Source: Trebonia sp963767685 (GTDB lineage: Bacteria > Actinomycetota > Actinomycetes > Streptosporangiales > Streptosporangiaceae). From it: a stretch of DNA of 64,000 bases. The notes under the pieces are model-generated. The model was not told the DNA's origin, searched no databases, and saw only the letters and a program-made list of their open reading frames with translations. Shown here one piece after another: positions 8,352 through 16,512 of the stretch. A program made the position numbers and the translations under genes. Position 1 is the first letter of the stretch, and each line of letters starts with the position of its first letter. Location: assembly GCA_963767685.1 (NCBI GenBank), contig CAVYEZ010000018.1:1054001-1118000 (forward strand), written 5' to 3'.

Positions 8352-8464
8352 CTTTTGCCTCCAGGATCGGGCCGCGCATCCCCCTTCACACGGCGGAAAG
8401 GCTGACAGGTCAAGCCTGGGCCGCCGCCCGCGAGCGCTCGTAGGGATATGCGTCCGCAGGTTCC

Positions 8465-8478
8465 GGGACCAAGGTCCC
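8465..8478. promoter_or_regulatory. Perfect DosR-like box between cytochrome b and Acg genes
   Basis: GGGAC-CAAG-GTCCC, perfect 5-bp arms with a 4-bp centre, extended by one C/G pair. It sits 58 bp upstream of the nitroreductase start and about 115 bp upstream of the divergent cytochrome b start, so one site could serve both. Confidence 0.5.
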
Positions 8479-8535
8479 GCCGCACCCCAGCGGAGGACCC
8501 TGGTGGCGCACCTGGGCCGGAGGAACCATGGGCAA

Positions 8536-9525
8536 ATGAACGACGATGCTGTCGAGGTGACCCCGGACCTGACGGGCCACGCTCGTTTCCTGATCACGAC
8601 GGCGGCCCGCGCCCCGTCGGTGCACAACACCCAGCCGTGGCGGTTCCGGGTCAGTCCGGAGGCGGTGGAGGTGTGGAGCGATCCGGCCCGCAAGCTCAAG
8701 ACGGACCCGTTGGGCCGGGAGATGCTGGTCAGCTGCGGGGCGGCGCTGTTCGGGCTGCGGCTGGCCATCCGTTCGCTCGGGTACCTGCCGGTGACCGACC
8801 TGTTTCCCGACCCGGCGCGGCTACGGCTGCTGGCCCGGGTCAGGCCAGGTGCGGCCATGCCGGCGGGGGAGCGGGAGCGTCGGCTGCTGGAGGCGGTGCC
8901 GCACCGGCACACCCACCGTGGCCCGTTCACCGATGGACCGCTGCCGGCCGGGCTGGTCGTCGGATTGCAGCACGACGCGCTGGCCGAGGGCGCCGCGCTG
9001 GCCCTGGTCGACGGGCGGCTCGCCTACCAGCGGCTCGCCGATCTCGTCGCGGCCGCGGCCCGGCGCGGAAACCCGGACCCGCTCGCCCGGGCCGATATCC
9101 ACCGCTGGACCCGTGACCCTGCGAGTACGGCCAAGGACGGCATCCCCGCGTCGGCGTTCAGCGCGCGTCCAGGCCACCGGGCGGGAACGCTGCCGCAGCG
9201 CGACTTCGACCTCGGCCGGGGCCTTGGCCGACTCAGCGGCGGCGACGACTCGCCGCCCGTGACGGCGGTGCTGCTAACCAGCACGGACACCCGGATGAGC
9301 TGGCTACAGGCCGGGCAGGCGCTGCAGCGGCTGCTGCTGCACGCAGCCACGAAGTGGGTATTCGCCAGCCTGGTGACCCAGCCGCTGGAGAACGCGGTGA
9401 CCCGGGACCTGATCCGGGCCCGGCTGGCGCTGCCCGGCAGCCCGCAGATGCTAATGCAACTTGGCCGGGCCGCTAACGCGCCGGCCACCGCGCGGCGCGG
9501 GCCCGACGAACTGGCCGACCCGTGA
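8536..9525 (+). CDS. Acg-family FMN-binding nitroreductase
   Basis: 329 residues from ATG 8536. The nitroreductase-like signature APSVHNTQPWRFRV at residues 24-37 and the two-half architecture match Acg (Rv2032) and its paralogs, which carry a degenerate nitroreductase fold and may store FMN. The C-terminus (RRGPDELADP, resembling RRP..E) also fits that family. In mycobacteria these genes are controlled by DosR; the palindrome at 8465-8478 suits that. Preceded by GGAGGAACC. Confidence 0.85.
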   Translation: MNDDAVEVTPDLTGHARFLITTAARAPSVHNTQPWRFRVSPEAVEVWSDPARKLKTDPLGREMLVSCGAALFGLRLAIRSLGYLPVTDLFPDPARLRLLARVRPGAAMPAGERERRLLEAVPHRHTHRGPFTDGPLPAGLVVGLQHDALAEGAALALVDGRLAYQRLADLVAAAARRGNPDPLARADIHRWTRDPASTAKDGIPASAFSARPGHRAGTLPQRDFDLGRGLGRLSGGDDSPPVTAVLLTSTDTRMSWLQAGQALQRLLLHAATKWVFASLVTQPLENAVTRDLIRARLALPGSPQMLMQLGRAANAPATARRGPDELADP

Positions 9526-9573
9526 CGCACCATGTCCAAGCCACTGCCGTGCCGCAGCGTGAGGGCGCGTCAA

Positions 9574-9612
9574 GTTTGCCGGCGGTCGGTGCGCATGCGC
9601 GCGTGCCGTGGG
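9574..9612 (+). repeat. Relic of the 5' end of the 62-residue gene
   Basis: About 39 bp similar to 6043-6082 (shared core GCGCGTGCCGTGGGGTGC), corresponding to the LPVIGTHVRVPWGAG region. The rest of that gene is missing here. Confidence 0.6.
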
Positions 9613-9638
9613 GTGCCCGTGACTGACCGGGACCCCGT

Positions 9639-10496
9639 CTAGGCGTTGACGTCGAGGGCGGAGATGACCCGCGGGATCCCGTCGTACGCGGTGACGTCGT
9701 GGGCGGGGACGACCTGCATCAGGCCCGCGAGGGAAGCGACCTGGAGCAGGCCCCGGCGCACCCGGCCGGGGTCGACATCGGCCAGCTTGCGCATCAGCAG
9801 CGGCCGTTCAGCCGGCCCCCGGACGCCTTCGAGCTGCCAGGTCAGGTCGCCGATGAAGGCATAGCGCTTTCCGGCCGGCATCGTGACGAAGACTACGACG
9901 GAGCCGGTCGTGTGGCCCCCGGCGAGGGCGACGACCACCGAGCCGTCGCCGTGCAGGTCGTAGCTCGACGGGAAGCCGAGATAGGGCGTGTTGTCGAATT
10001 CGTACCGGTGGATCTCGTGACCCTGTGACACCGTCCGGAACACTTTCCCGTCGCGAGCCTCGGCCGCGTACTGCAGCTCGCCCGCGTTGGTCCAGACCGG
10101 CACCTGAAGGCGATCGAGGCCGCTGACGTGGTCCCAGTGGGAGTGGGTGATCAGGACGCCGGCCAGCCTGCCGCGGTCGTAGGCGCCGGCGTCAAGCTGC
10201 TCGTCGGCGGTGCCAGCCGCCTGGTAGGGGGCGCGAGCGAACCAGGGCTGCGCGTGGACGTGGGCCGCGATATCCGCGCCGAAGCCCGCGTCGATCAGGA
10301 AATCGCCCTTCGGGTGCTTCACCAGGACCGCCGTCGCGGCGAAGGGACGCTTGTCGCGGAAGGAGCCGCCCGTGAACGCGAAGGCCGCCCTGGTCTCATA
10401 GGTGCCGGTCGGCAGCTGGTAGATGGCCATCTCCGGCGGTGGGGCGGCCTCGGGGAGTGCCCCCGGCCAGGCGGGGGGCATAGGCAGGGCCTTCAC
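9639..10496 (-). CDS. MBL-fold metallo-hydrolase
   Basis: 285 residues, complete. The metal-binding motif THSHWDH (H118, H120, D122, H123) is intact, with later LAGGHTTGSVVVF and FIGDLTW supplying the other metal ligands. This resembles N-acyl-homoserine-lactonase/quorum-quenching-type MBL proteins, but those fall in a broad family and the substrate cannot be assigned. It lies downstream of a LysR gene on the same strand, with a perfect LysR-type box in the gap, so it is probably the regulator's target. Confidence 0.88.
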   Translation of the reverse strand: MKALPMPPAWPGALPEAAPPPEMAIYQLPTGTYETRAAFAFTGGSFRDKRPFAATAVLVKHPKGDFLIDAGFGADIAAHVHAQPWFARAPYQAAGTADEQLDAGAYDRGRLAGVLITHSHWDHVSGLDRLQVPVWTNAGELQYAAEARDGKVFRTVSQGHEIHRYEFDNTPYLGFPSSYDLHGDGSVVVALAGGHTTGSVVVFVTMPAGKRYAFIGDLTWQLEGVRGPAERPLLMRKLADVDPGRVRRGLLQVASLAGLMQVVPAHDVTAYDGIPRVISALDVNA

Positions 10497-10552
10497 AGTG
10501 TGACCTTGTCACCGGAGAGCCGCCCGCGTCCAAAACCCTTTCGGAACCACCG

Positions 10553-10567
10553 ATACCGAACGGGTAT
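10553..10567. promoter_or_regulatory. LysR-type operator (T-N11-A)
   Basis: ATACC-GAACG-GGTAT, perfect 5-bp arms with T and A spaced by 11 nt. It lies 56 bp upstream of the MBL hydrolase start and 30 bp after the LysR gene. Confidence 0.6.
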
Positions 10568-10596
10568 AGTGCCTGTTTAAAGAGCTGTCAGCTTGT

Positions 10597-11469
10597 TTAC
10601 GTCCGGTGAGACCGGTAGGCCATCGTGGCGACCTGGATGAACGAGCGGATCAGCGGGTTGGCATCGGTGCTGTTCCAGGCGACGACCAGACGGCTGGGCG
10701 GCATGTCGGCGACCGGCACCATGGCGAGCCCCTGCGGCAGGGCGTGGGACACCGGCGCTATGCCGATCGCGCCGGTCCACAGGGCGCCCTGGACGCATTC
10801 GGCGACGGTGCGGACGACCGGGCCGTCGCGCGTCGGCTCGCCGGGCCTGGTGCCGCTCCAGTACGCCCGCCACAGCGGATCGGTTCCCTCGGGGAGCTGG
10901 AACCACGGCCGGCCGCCGAGGTCGCCCAGGAGAAGGATGTCGCGGCCGGCGAGCGGGTCGTCGGCCCGCAGGACGACCCCGACGGGGTCCGAGCGCAGGA
11001 CGCGGGTGCTGATCCCGGTGCTGTCGAACGGAGTCCGGGTGAGTGCCACGTCGGCCAGCCCGGCCCGTAGTCCGGTGGTGGGGTCGGTGAGGTCAGCCTG
11101 CCTGACCTGGACGACGACCTTCGGGTTGCGCTGGCGGAAGGCGTCGGCCAGGGCGGAGTTCGTGTCCTCGGCGCTATCGGAGAGGATCCCGATGGTGAAC
11201 GTGGCCATTCCGGCGGCGGCGGTGACCCGGACGCGAGCGTGCTCGGCGTGCTCAAGCAGGGCGCGCGCCTCTTCGTAGAGCGCGGTTCCGGCCTCGGTGA
11301 GGGTGACTCCGGCGGGGGAGCGGTGCAGCAGCAGCGCGCCCAGGTCCGTCTCAAGCTGCCTGATGGCCCGGCTCAGCGGCGGCTGGGTGATGTGCAGCCG
11401 GGCCGCGGCCCGCCCGAAGTGACGTTCCTCGGCGACCGCGATGAAGTAGCGAAGAGAGCGCAGGTCCAT
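10597..11469 (-). CDS. LysR-family transcriptional regulator
   Basis: 290 residues, usual length. N-terminal winged HTH (LRYFIAVAEERHFGRAAARLHITQPPLSRAIRQLE written in two parts: residues 6-20 and 21-40) and a substrate-binding domain of two Rossmann-like lobes from about residue 90 (TFTIGILSDSAEDTNSALA). Starts 18 bp after the pentapeptide gene on the same strand and reads towards the MBL gene. Confidence 0.93.
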   Translation of the reverse strand: MDLRSLRYFIAVAEERHFGRAAARLHITQPPLSRAIRQLETDLGALLLHRSPAGVTLTEAGTALYEEARALLEHAEHARVRVTAAAGMATFTIGILSDSAEDTNSALADAFRQRNPKVVVQVRQADLTDPTTGLRAGLADVALTRTPFDSTGISTRVLRSDPVGVVLRADDPLAGRDILLLGDLGGRPWFQLPEGTDPLWRAYWSGTRPGEPTRDGPVVRTVAECVQGALWTGAIGIAPVSHALPQGLAMVPVADMPPSRLVVAWNSTDANPLIRSFIQVATMAYRSHRT

Positions 11470-11487
11470 GTCAGGGGCCCAACCCTT

Positions 11488-12162
11488 TCAGCGGTCGTCG
11501 CCGAAGCTGACCTCGAGGTCGGCGGCCAGCGCCTCGGCCAGCTGAAGCAACTGGCTGCGGTCGATGACGACGCGGCTGAGGTGATGCGCTCCGCGTATAC
11601 CGGACAGGTCGTTGCCGCGCAGGTCAGATCCCCGGTAGCCGCCCGGCCCGAAGTCGGTCAGGCCCAGGTCGCAGTCGTCGAACAGGGAGCGGGCCAGGTC
11701 GCACCCGCGGAACTCGGCCTCCCGCAGCGAGCACCGGACGAACAGCACTGGTCCCGTGGCCTGGACACGCTCAAGCAGGGCGTAGTCCAGCCTGCAGTCG
11801 CTAAAGACCACATGGTCCATGGCCACGTTTTCGAACCGGGCGCCAAGCAGCTTGCAGCCGTCGAACCGGGTCCTCGACAGCTTTCCCCCGGTCCACCGCA
11901 ACCCTCCGAGGTCACAGCCGTCGAACTCGACGCAGCGGGCATCCAGTCCCTTCACCCGGGCTGTTTCTGCGCGCACCGAGCCGATCCTGCCGTCGAGCAA
12001 CCGCACGTCCTCGAGCTCCAGGGCCCGGAAACGGCTTCCGGTCAGCTCAAAGCGCGAGACCGAGCCTCCCGGGGCACCCAGTGACTCCACCCGGGCGAGT
12101 TCCGCCTTACCGGGAAGACCAGGAAGCTCCGCCCTGGTCTGCCGGACCGTGACCTGTGCCAT
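11488..12162 (-). CDS. Pentapeptide-repeat-like protein
   Basis: 224 residues. Degenerate five-residue repeats with Leu/Phe at the centre run from about residue 35 to 185 (for example LSRTRFDGCKLLGARFENV and LREAEFRGCDLARSLFDDC), forming a right-handed quadrilateral beta-helix by family. The C-terminus (VVIDRSQLLQLAEALAADL) is the helical cap common in actinobacterial members. Roles in this family include DNA mimicry and topoisomerase protection, but none can be assigned here. Probably cotranscribed with the downstream LysR gene. Confidence 0.88.
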   Translation of the reverse strand: MAQVTVRQTRAELPGLPGKAELARVESLGAPGGSVSRFELTGSRFRALELEDVRLLDGRIGSVRAETARVKGLDARCVEFDGCDLGGLRWTGGKLSRTRFDGCKLLGARFENVAMDHVVFSDCRLDYALLERVQATGPVLFVRCSLREAEFRGCDLARSLFDDCDLGLTDFGPGGYRGSDLRGNDLSGIRGAHHLSRVVIDRSQLLQLAEALAADLEVSFGDDR

Positions 12163-12194
12163 CTCGACACTCTAGCCAGCGCGGTTGACCTGAC

Positions 12195-12230
12195 GCCGTC
12201 GGCCAAGGAGAAGTCGGCCAAGGAGAACAT
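12195..12230. repeat. Two-copy 15-bp tandem repeat
   Basis: TCGGCCAAGGAGAA occurs twice in a row, encoding SAKEK-SAKEN in a short plus-strand frame that stops at once. It looks like the tail of a lost gene. Confidence 0.4.
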
Positions 12231-12413
12231 GTAAGTGCGGCCATGAGCGCCGGGAACCGGTGCGGGATCAGGAGGCCGCAGGGCGGGCAGGGGCGGCGGG
12301 CTCGCCGGCGATCTCGTGGGTCTGGTCTTCCAGGTGCTGGAGATGGCGCTGCTGGCGACGTCCATCGGGGTCCCGGCGGCGCCATCCGCGTCCTTGCCCC
12401 CGCTCCGGGCGAG

Positions 12414-13004
12414 CTAGCGGCCGGCGGGGCGGGCGTCGTGGCCGCCGGGGAGCTCGGCCGGCTGGTGGTCGCGGCCGGCGAGGACCGCGAGCGACGCGAG
12501 AACGCCGGTGTCCCGGTTGCCGACCAGTTCCCAGGCGCGCGCGATTCCGAGCAGAAGCAGTGCGATCAGGGTGTTGCTGAGCAGTCCGGGGCCGAAGACG
12601 GAGGTGTTCTTCGAGATCAGGCCGATTCCGCAGGCTAGCTCGGTACCGAAATCCGCGAACAGGAGCACGATCAGCCCGGTCTGCCGCCACGCCTGCTCGG
12701 CTGTCACCTCCGGGCTGGTCGCAATGGACCGGACGCTGGCCGCGGTGAACAAGGTGCCGACCACGCCCACCGCGAGGGCCGCGTAGCCCGCGTTGTTCCC
12801 CGGCACCACGCCGAACAGAGAGACCGCGAGTGCGTTGGTGAACGCCAGCAGCGCCGAGCCCGCGCGGACCTGCTGGATGACGGCAGGCCGATCCCGCGTG
12901 CTCTCGCGCGGCCCGACGGAGATCGCGACGAACAGCAGCCCGGTCAGGCCAGCCGCACAGGTGGCCACGGCGATGAATATTTCTCGGTAAGACGCACTCA
13001 GCAC
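12414..13004 (-). CDS. Integral membrane protein, unknown function
   Basis: 196 residues from the GTG at 13004 (VLSASYREIFIAVATCAAG). About five hydrophobic segments: IAVATCAAGLTGLLFVAIS, SALLAFTNALAVSLFGVV, AALAVGVVGTLFTAA, TGLIVLLFADFGTELACG and NTLIALLLLGIARAW. The polar C-terminus is short. Small proteins with this layout are common in actinomycetes and unnamed. The 12163-12413 gap upstream on the other side holds no clear gene. Confidence 0.75.
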   Translation of the reverse strand: MLSASYREIFIAVATCAAGLTGLLFVAISVGPRESTRDRPAVIQQVRAGSALLAFTNALAVSLFGVVPGNNAGYAALAVGVVGTLFTAASVRSIATSPEVTAEQAWRQTGLIVLLFADFGTELACGIGLISKNTSVFGPGLLSNTLIALLLLGIARAWELVGNRDTGVLASLAVLAGRDHQPAELPGGHDARPAGR

Positions 13005-13265
13005 CGGGCAGACGTTACCGGCGCGGGGACCCGGGGCCAATCCCGGTCATGGGTGAATCAATTCCAAAAAAGGGTGAATTCAGTGCGGCCATGGGTGAGC
13101 ATAGCGAGGCGGGTGACCTTGAACAGGTCATCCGCCCTTGCCTCCGCCGAGCGCAGGAAGGCGTCGATGGCCTCGTCGACCCCGACCCCGACCCCGTGGA
13201 CTACTTGACCGACTCGGTGGTGTCACGTCGCGTCATCCCGCGGCTCGGGTCGCGGGCTCGGGCTG

Positions 13266-13314
13266 GTGATGTCGGCCAGCGCGCGGCCCGAAGCCGCGCC
13301 CTGGCCGACATCAC
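13266..13314 (-). terminator. Very strong two-part hairpin downstream of the oxidoreductase gene
   Basis: Perfect 14-bp outer stem (GTGATGTCGGCCAG with CTGGCCGACATCAC), one C-C mismatch, 7-bp inner stem (GCGCGGC/GCCGCGC) and a 5-nt loop. It lies 35 bp beyond the stop of the leftward oxidoreductase gene. No T run follows, so it may be an mRNA-stabilising or protein-binding element, not a simple terminator. The rest of 13005-13348 has no recognisable gene. Confidence 0.6.
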
Positions 13315-13348
13315 GGCTCTCAGCTGCGGGTTGTGGGGGAGGCGGAAT

Positions 13349-14338
13349 TCAGCGGACCTCAGTCGGTGCCGCGGGCAGGAGCAGGAGCTTGCCGCGGGCA
13401 TGGCCGCTGAGACTGGTCTCGAGGGCGGTGCGCCAGTCTTGGAGGGGGAAGGTACCGGCGATCGGCACGGTGAACCTGCCTTCGGCTGCGAGCTGCGCGA
13501 ACTCGGGGAAGAAGCTGTAGCGCTCGCCGTCGTTCCACGTCGCGGGGTCTTCGTGGAAGGTGTCGCGCACGCCGAGCTCCGGCGCGGCGGCCAGGTCCGA
13601 GCAGGTGAGAACGCGCTTGGGGTCGCCGCCGGCGATCTGGACGAGGTCGGGCAGGGCGCCGCTGACGGGTGCGGTGTCGAAGACGAGGTCGACCGGGCCT
13701 TCGCTGATCGCCTTTACCCGGTCAACCAGGCCGTCGCCGTAGCTGGTCACCGTGACTCCGAGGCCTCGCAGCCGTGGGGCGTAGGTCTCTCCGGCGGTAG
13801 CGATCACCCGCATTCCGCGGATAAGCGCGATCTGCGCCGCCGCGTAGCCGATGGTGGTCCCGGCGCCGTTGATGAGAATCGTGTGGCCGGCGGACAGGCC
13901 GAGCCGCGCAAGGTGCCAGTAGGCGGTGCTGAGCGCCATCGGCAGGGCGGCGGCTTGTATGAGATCGAGGCCCTCGGGGACGGCGAACCAATGATCCATG
14001 ATGGCGCGGTCCGCCGCGCCGGCGCTGGGTTCATTGGCAAAGTCGGCGGTGCCGAACACGCGATCGCCGACTGTAATGTCCGTGATGCCTTCGCCGATGG
14101 CCTCGACGGTGCCGGAGACATCGCAGCCGACGCCTCGGGGCAGCTTCCCGGGGAACAGGCCCCGGCACAAGGCCCAGTCGGCCGGGGCCAGTCCGCACGC
14201 GTGCACGATGACGCGGATGCGGCCGGGCCCCGGGCCCGTCACGGGCGCGGTCTCCAGGTGCAGGACGTCGGCGGGTTCGCCGTATTCGTGGAAGCGCACC
14301 GTGCGCACGGTCTCGGTTGCGGGATCGTGCTCGGTCAT
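13349..14338 (-). CDS. NADP-dependent zinc-type alcohol dehydrogenase/quinone oxidoreductase (MDR)
   Basis: 329 residues. GroES-like N-terminal half (VRFHEYGEPADVLHLE, then VGDRVFGTADF) and Rossmann half with ILINGAGTTIGYAAAQIAL around residues 154-172. No zinc-ligand cysteine cluster is seen, so it belongs with the zinc-free quinone-oxidoreductase-like MDRs. It is divergent from a TetR gene with two pairs of shared palindromic sites between them, and is the likely target of that repressor. Confidence 0.9.
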   Translation of the reverse strand: MTEHDPATETVRTVRFHEYGEPADVLHLETAPVTGPGPGRIRVIVHACGLAPADWALCRGLFPGKLPRGVGCDVSGTVEAIGEGITDITVGDRVFGTADFANEPSAGAADRAIMDHWFAVPEGLDLIQAAALPMALSTAYWHLARLGLSAGHTILINGAGTTIGYAAAQIALIRGMRVIATAGETYAPRLRGLGVTVTSYGDGLVDRVKAISEGPVDLVFDTAPVSGALPDLVQIAGGDPKRVLTCSDLAAAPELGVRDTFHEDPATWNDGERYSFFPEFAQLAAEGRFTVPIAGTFPLQDWRTALETSLSGHARGKLLLLPAAPTEVR

Positions 14339-14435
14339 GGGTGGTCTCCTTCGTTTGTCTGAGGTCGAGGCGGGCGCTCGCGGCAGGTTTCGCCGAACGC
14401 GGGGCGCGGCGGACGGTCAGGCGGCTTGCCGGGCA

Positions 14436-14505
14436 AAGTAGTCGCCGTCCCGCATGTCCTCAAGCACCGTCGGTCAAACCGGAGCCGCCGGCGGCGAAGA
14501 CGTGC
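14436..14505 (-). pseudogene. Relic fragment, copy 1
   Basis: On the minus strand this reads TVLEDMRDGDYFA, very like GTTLLQDLETGDYF at 14667-14708. A downstream block at 14481-14505 also recurs at 14797-14820. Both look like 3' ends of one unidentified gene. Confidence 0.4.
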
Positions 14506-14535
14506 ACGCGTGTGTTCCCTGGATCGGGAGAAGCC

Positions 14536-14610
14536 TAATCGGATCATGCTCCGATTACCTCTGGACAAACTCTAGCAGAGCTGCTCGCGTAATCGGAACA
14601 TGATCCGGTA
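14536..14610. promoter_or_regulatory. Two TetR-type operators, pair 1
   Basis: TAATCGGA-N6-TCCGATTA at 14536-14557 (perfect arms) and TAATCGGA-N6-TCCGGTA at 14590-14610. They lie upstream of the leftward oxidoreductase gene. Confidence 0.6.
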
Positions 14611-14666
14611 GACATGGCTCCTGGCCCGACCGCCAAGGCGCGGCGTGCGAGTGCTGCAGGCCTCGG

Positions 14667-14820
14667 CGGCGAAGTAGTCACCCGTCTCCAGGTCCTGCAG
14701 CAGCGTGGTGCCGGGGGCGAAACGCCTGGCCGGGAACGGGTCTGCGAGGTGCCGGGCGGCATTAAGCTCAGCGACGACGGCAGGACTGGTCAGCCGGGAG
14801 CCGCCAGCGGCAAGACGTGC
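14667..14820 (-). pseudogene. Relic fragment, copy 2
   Basis: Second, diverged copy of the fragment at 14436-14505 (GTTLLQDLETGDYF on the minus strand), again followed by a pair of palindromes. No complete gene is present. Confidence 0.4.
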
Positions 14821-14855
14821 TTCTCGTCTTCTCGCGAGAAGGGGAAAGCTTGTTT

Positions 14856-14913
14856 AAGCGGATCACTTTTCGGGTATGCGGGTTGCCTGGCACAATTGGA
14901 GCGTGATCCGGTT
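14856..14913. promoter_or_regulatory. Two TetR-type operators, pair 2
   Basis: AAGCGGA-N6-TTCGGGT at 14856-14875 (weaker) and AATTGGA-N6-TCCGGTT at 14894-14913. The second touches the start of the TetR gene, which suits autorepression. Confidence 0.5.
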
Positions 14914-15542
14914 TGGCTGAGTCCGACACTCGGGCCCTGCGCGCGGACGCGGCCCGCAACCGCGACACGCTTCTCGCGGTGGCCACGCGCGTCTTCGCGT
15001 CCTCCGAAGCCGAGCCGTCGATGCGCGCCATCGCCCGCGAGGCCGGCGTCGGCATCGCCACGCTCTACCGCCACTTCCCGACCCGCGAGTCGCTCGTCGA
15101 CGCCGTCTACCAAGACCAGGTCAAGCGCCTGACTCTCGGGGCCCGCGAGATGCTCGGACAGCTCACGCCCGCCGAGGCGATGCGCCGCTGGATGGACCTG
15201 TTCGGCGACTGGCTGGCGACCAAGCACGGCATGGTCGGCACCCTGCTCGCGATGATCGAGTCCGGCGAGATCGCCGATGCCCAGACCCGCACCGAGCTCC
15301 TCGACGCCATCACGACGATCCTTGACGCCGGCGCCGCCGCCGGCGACCTCCGCGCCGACATCAGCGCCGAAGACATCGCCGCCAGCCTGCTGGGCATCTT
15401 CGGTGTCGCCGGCAAACCCGGACAGCGCGCCCAGGCCAACCGGCTCCTGAACCTCCTGATGGACGGTCTGACCCCCCCGGCCACCAGCGCTAAGCGCGTT
15501 GGCCCCAATGGGGACGGCGGCCGGCTCGGTGGATGCGGCTGA
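14913..15542 (+). CDS. TetR/AcrR-family repressor
   Basis: 209 residues from a TTG start (no ATG or GTG fits; GGAG lies 11 nt upstream). N-terminal HTH in residues 30-60 (MRAIAREAGVGIATLYRHFP) and a helical ligand-binding domain. The C-terminal about 20 residues are Gly/Arg-rich and may be an extension past the usual end. Four related palindromes in the divergent region with the oxidoreductase gene are its likely operators. Confidence 0.9.
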   Translation: MAESDTRALRADAARNRDTLLAVATRVFASSEAEPSMRAIAREAGVGIATLYRHFPTRESLVDAVYQDQVKRLTLGAREMLGQLTPAEAMRRWMDLFGDWLATKHGMVGTLLAMIESGEIADAQTRTELLDAITTILDAGAAAGDLRADISAEDIAASLLGIFGVAGKPGQRAQANRLLNLLMDGLTPPATSAKRVGPNGDGGRLGGCG

Positions 15543-15835
15543 TCGTCACCCCGGCCCCGATCTTGCGCTGGCGTCGTGACATCGTCCGGATTCAGTTCAT
15601 CGGCTCCGATGCCGGCGAATGGACGGTGCCGTGCTGTCGTCCCGACGGCGTGATTGACACCGCCCCCGTCCGCGCCCAAGCCGACGCGGCGGCTTGCGTG
15701 ATGCCGCTGCCTCCCCAGGTGAGCGGCGTTGCGGCAACTGGTTCCGCTCCCGGTACTGAAGTATTATTTTCTCGTCGCGCGGCTGAGCAGAGTTCGCGGC
15801 TTTGTGGCGGGTGTGGTTGTGGTCAATCTCGATGA
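15543..15835. other. Intergenic stretch, no supported gene
   Basis: Short open frames only; a small AT-rich segment (GTATTATTTTC) near 15760 could be a promoter for the phage-like genes. Confidence 0.4.
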
Positions 15836-16309
15836 GAAGCCTTTCGCCATGCTGCCGAAATCGCCGCCGCGTCATCCGCCCGCATCGCCGCCGAAATCGC
15901 CGCCGCATCTGATACATACAAGATCGATGGCGGCACAGGTCTCGGCGGTGCATGGGCCGAGTCAGCTTACGCTACTAATCGTGCCCGCCGCACACGGGCT
16001 TACGCCAAGGAACGCGGCGCCTGGATTGACCCGACCTTCACTGACGAAATGCTCGCCTTCCAGTTACGGGTTAAGGGCTTTTGCTACTGGTGTGCAGACC
16101 GACCGTACCTGCCGCTCCATTAGCGCCAGATCGACCACCGAGTGTCGCCGGAGCGGGGCGGAACACATACGCAGCGAAACGTACGGATCGTCTGCGGTCA
16201 CCACGACACGGCCAAGCTGAATCGAACAGAGTCCGAGTTTGAGCAGAGCCTGGTCAAGCGCGGCCTGCCCTATTTTCCGCTCTCTCGTAAAGAGGTGGCA
16301 GTCCAGTGA
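15836..16309 (+). pseudogene. HNH endonuclease, interrupted by an amber codon
   Basis: The frame between the TGA at 15833 and the TGA at 16307 encodes a phage-type HNH protein: an alanine-rich lead, ARRTRAYAKERGAWID, the zinc knuckle CYWC, then QIDHRVSPERGGTHTQ, NVRIVCGHHDTAKLNR. The HNH core residues are present. A TAG at 16121-16123 cuts the frame between the CxxC and the IDH motif, and no start codon is visible at the front. Such genes sit near the packaging genes of phages; this copy is a remnant. Confidence 0.7.
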
Positions 16310-16509
16310 CCCGTGCGCGTAAGCCCAAGCCTAAGAACGTCAGTGCCCGGCAGGCCGAGGCGCTCGCGGCGCTCGACTACCTGCGGGCGAACTCTAGCTG
16401 GATCTGCATGCGCGCCGACCCCGACGACACGCGCAAGCTGTTGCCGCAGCGCAGCAGGACGACCACAACATGGCAACCCACCTGTACGGCGCCACGAGCA
16501 CGGGAGTAA
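16306..16509 (+). CDS. Small phage-like ORF, possibly frameshifted
   Basis: 67 residues; GTG start overlaps the HNH stop (GTGA). First 45 residues look normal (ARQAEALAALDYLRANSSWI) and the last 20 do not, so a frameshift near 16440 is possible. Function unknown. Confidence 0.4.
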   Translation: MTRARKPKPKNVSARQAEALAALDYLRANSSWICMRADPDDTRKLLPQRSRTTTTWQPTCTAPRARE

Positions 16510-16512
16510 CGC

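Noticed and set aside
6459..8930. 823-residue cytochrome b with an N-terminal extension
   Set aside because: The extra part is antisense to the Acg gene; a TTG with GGAGG six bases upstream gives the normal start.
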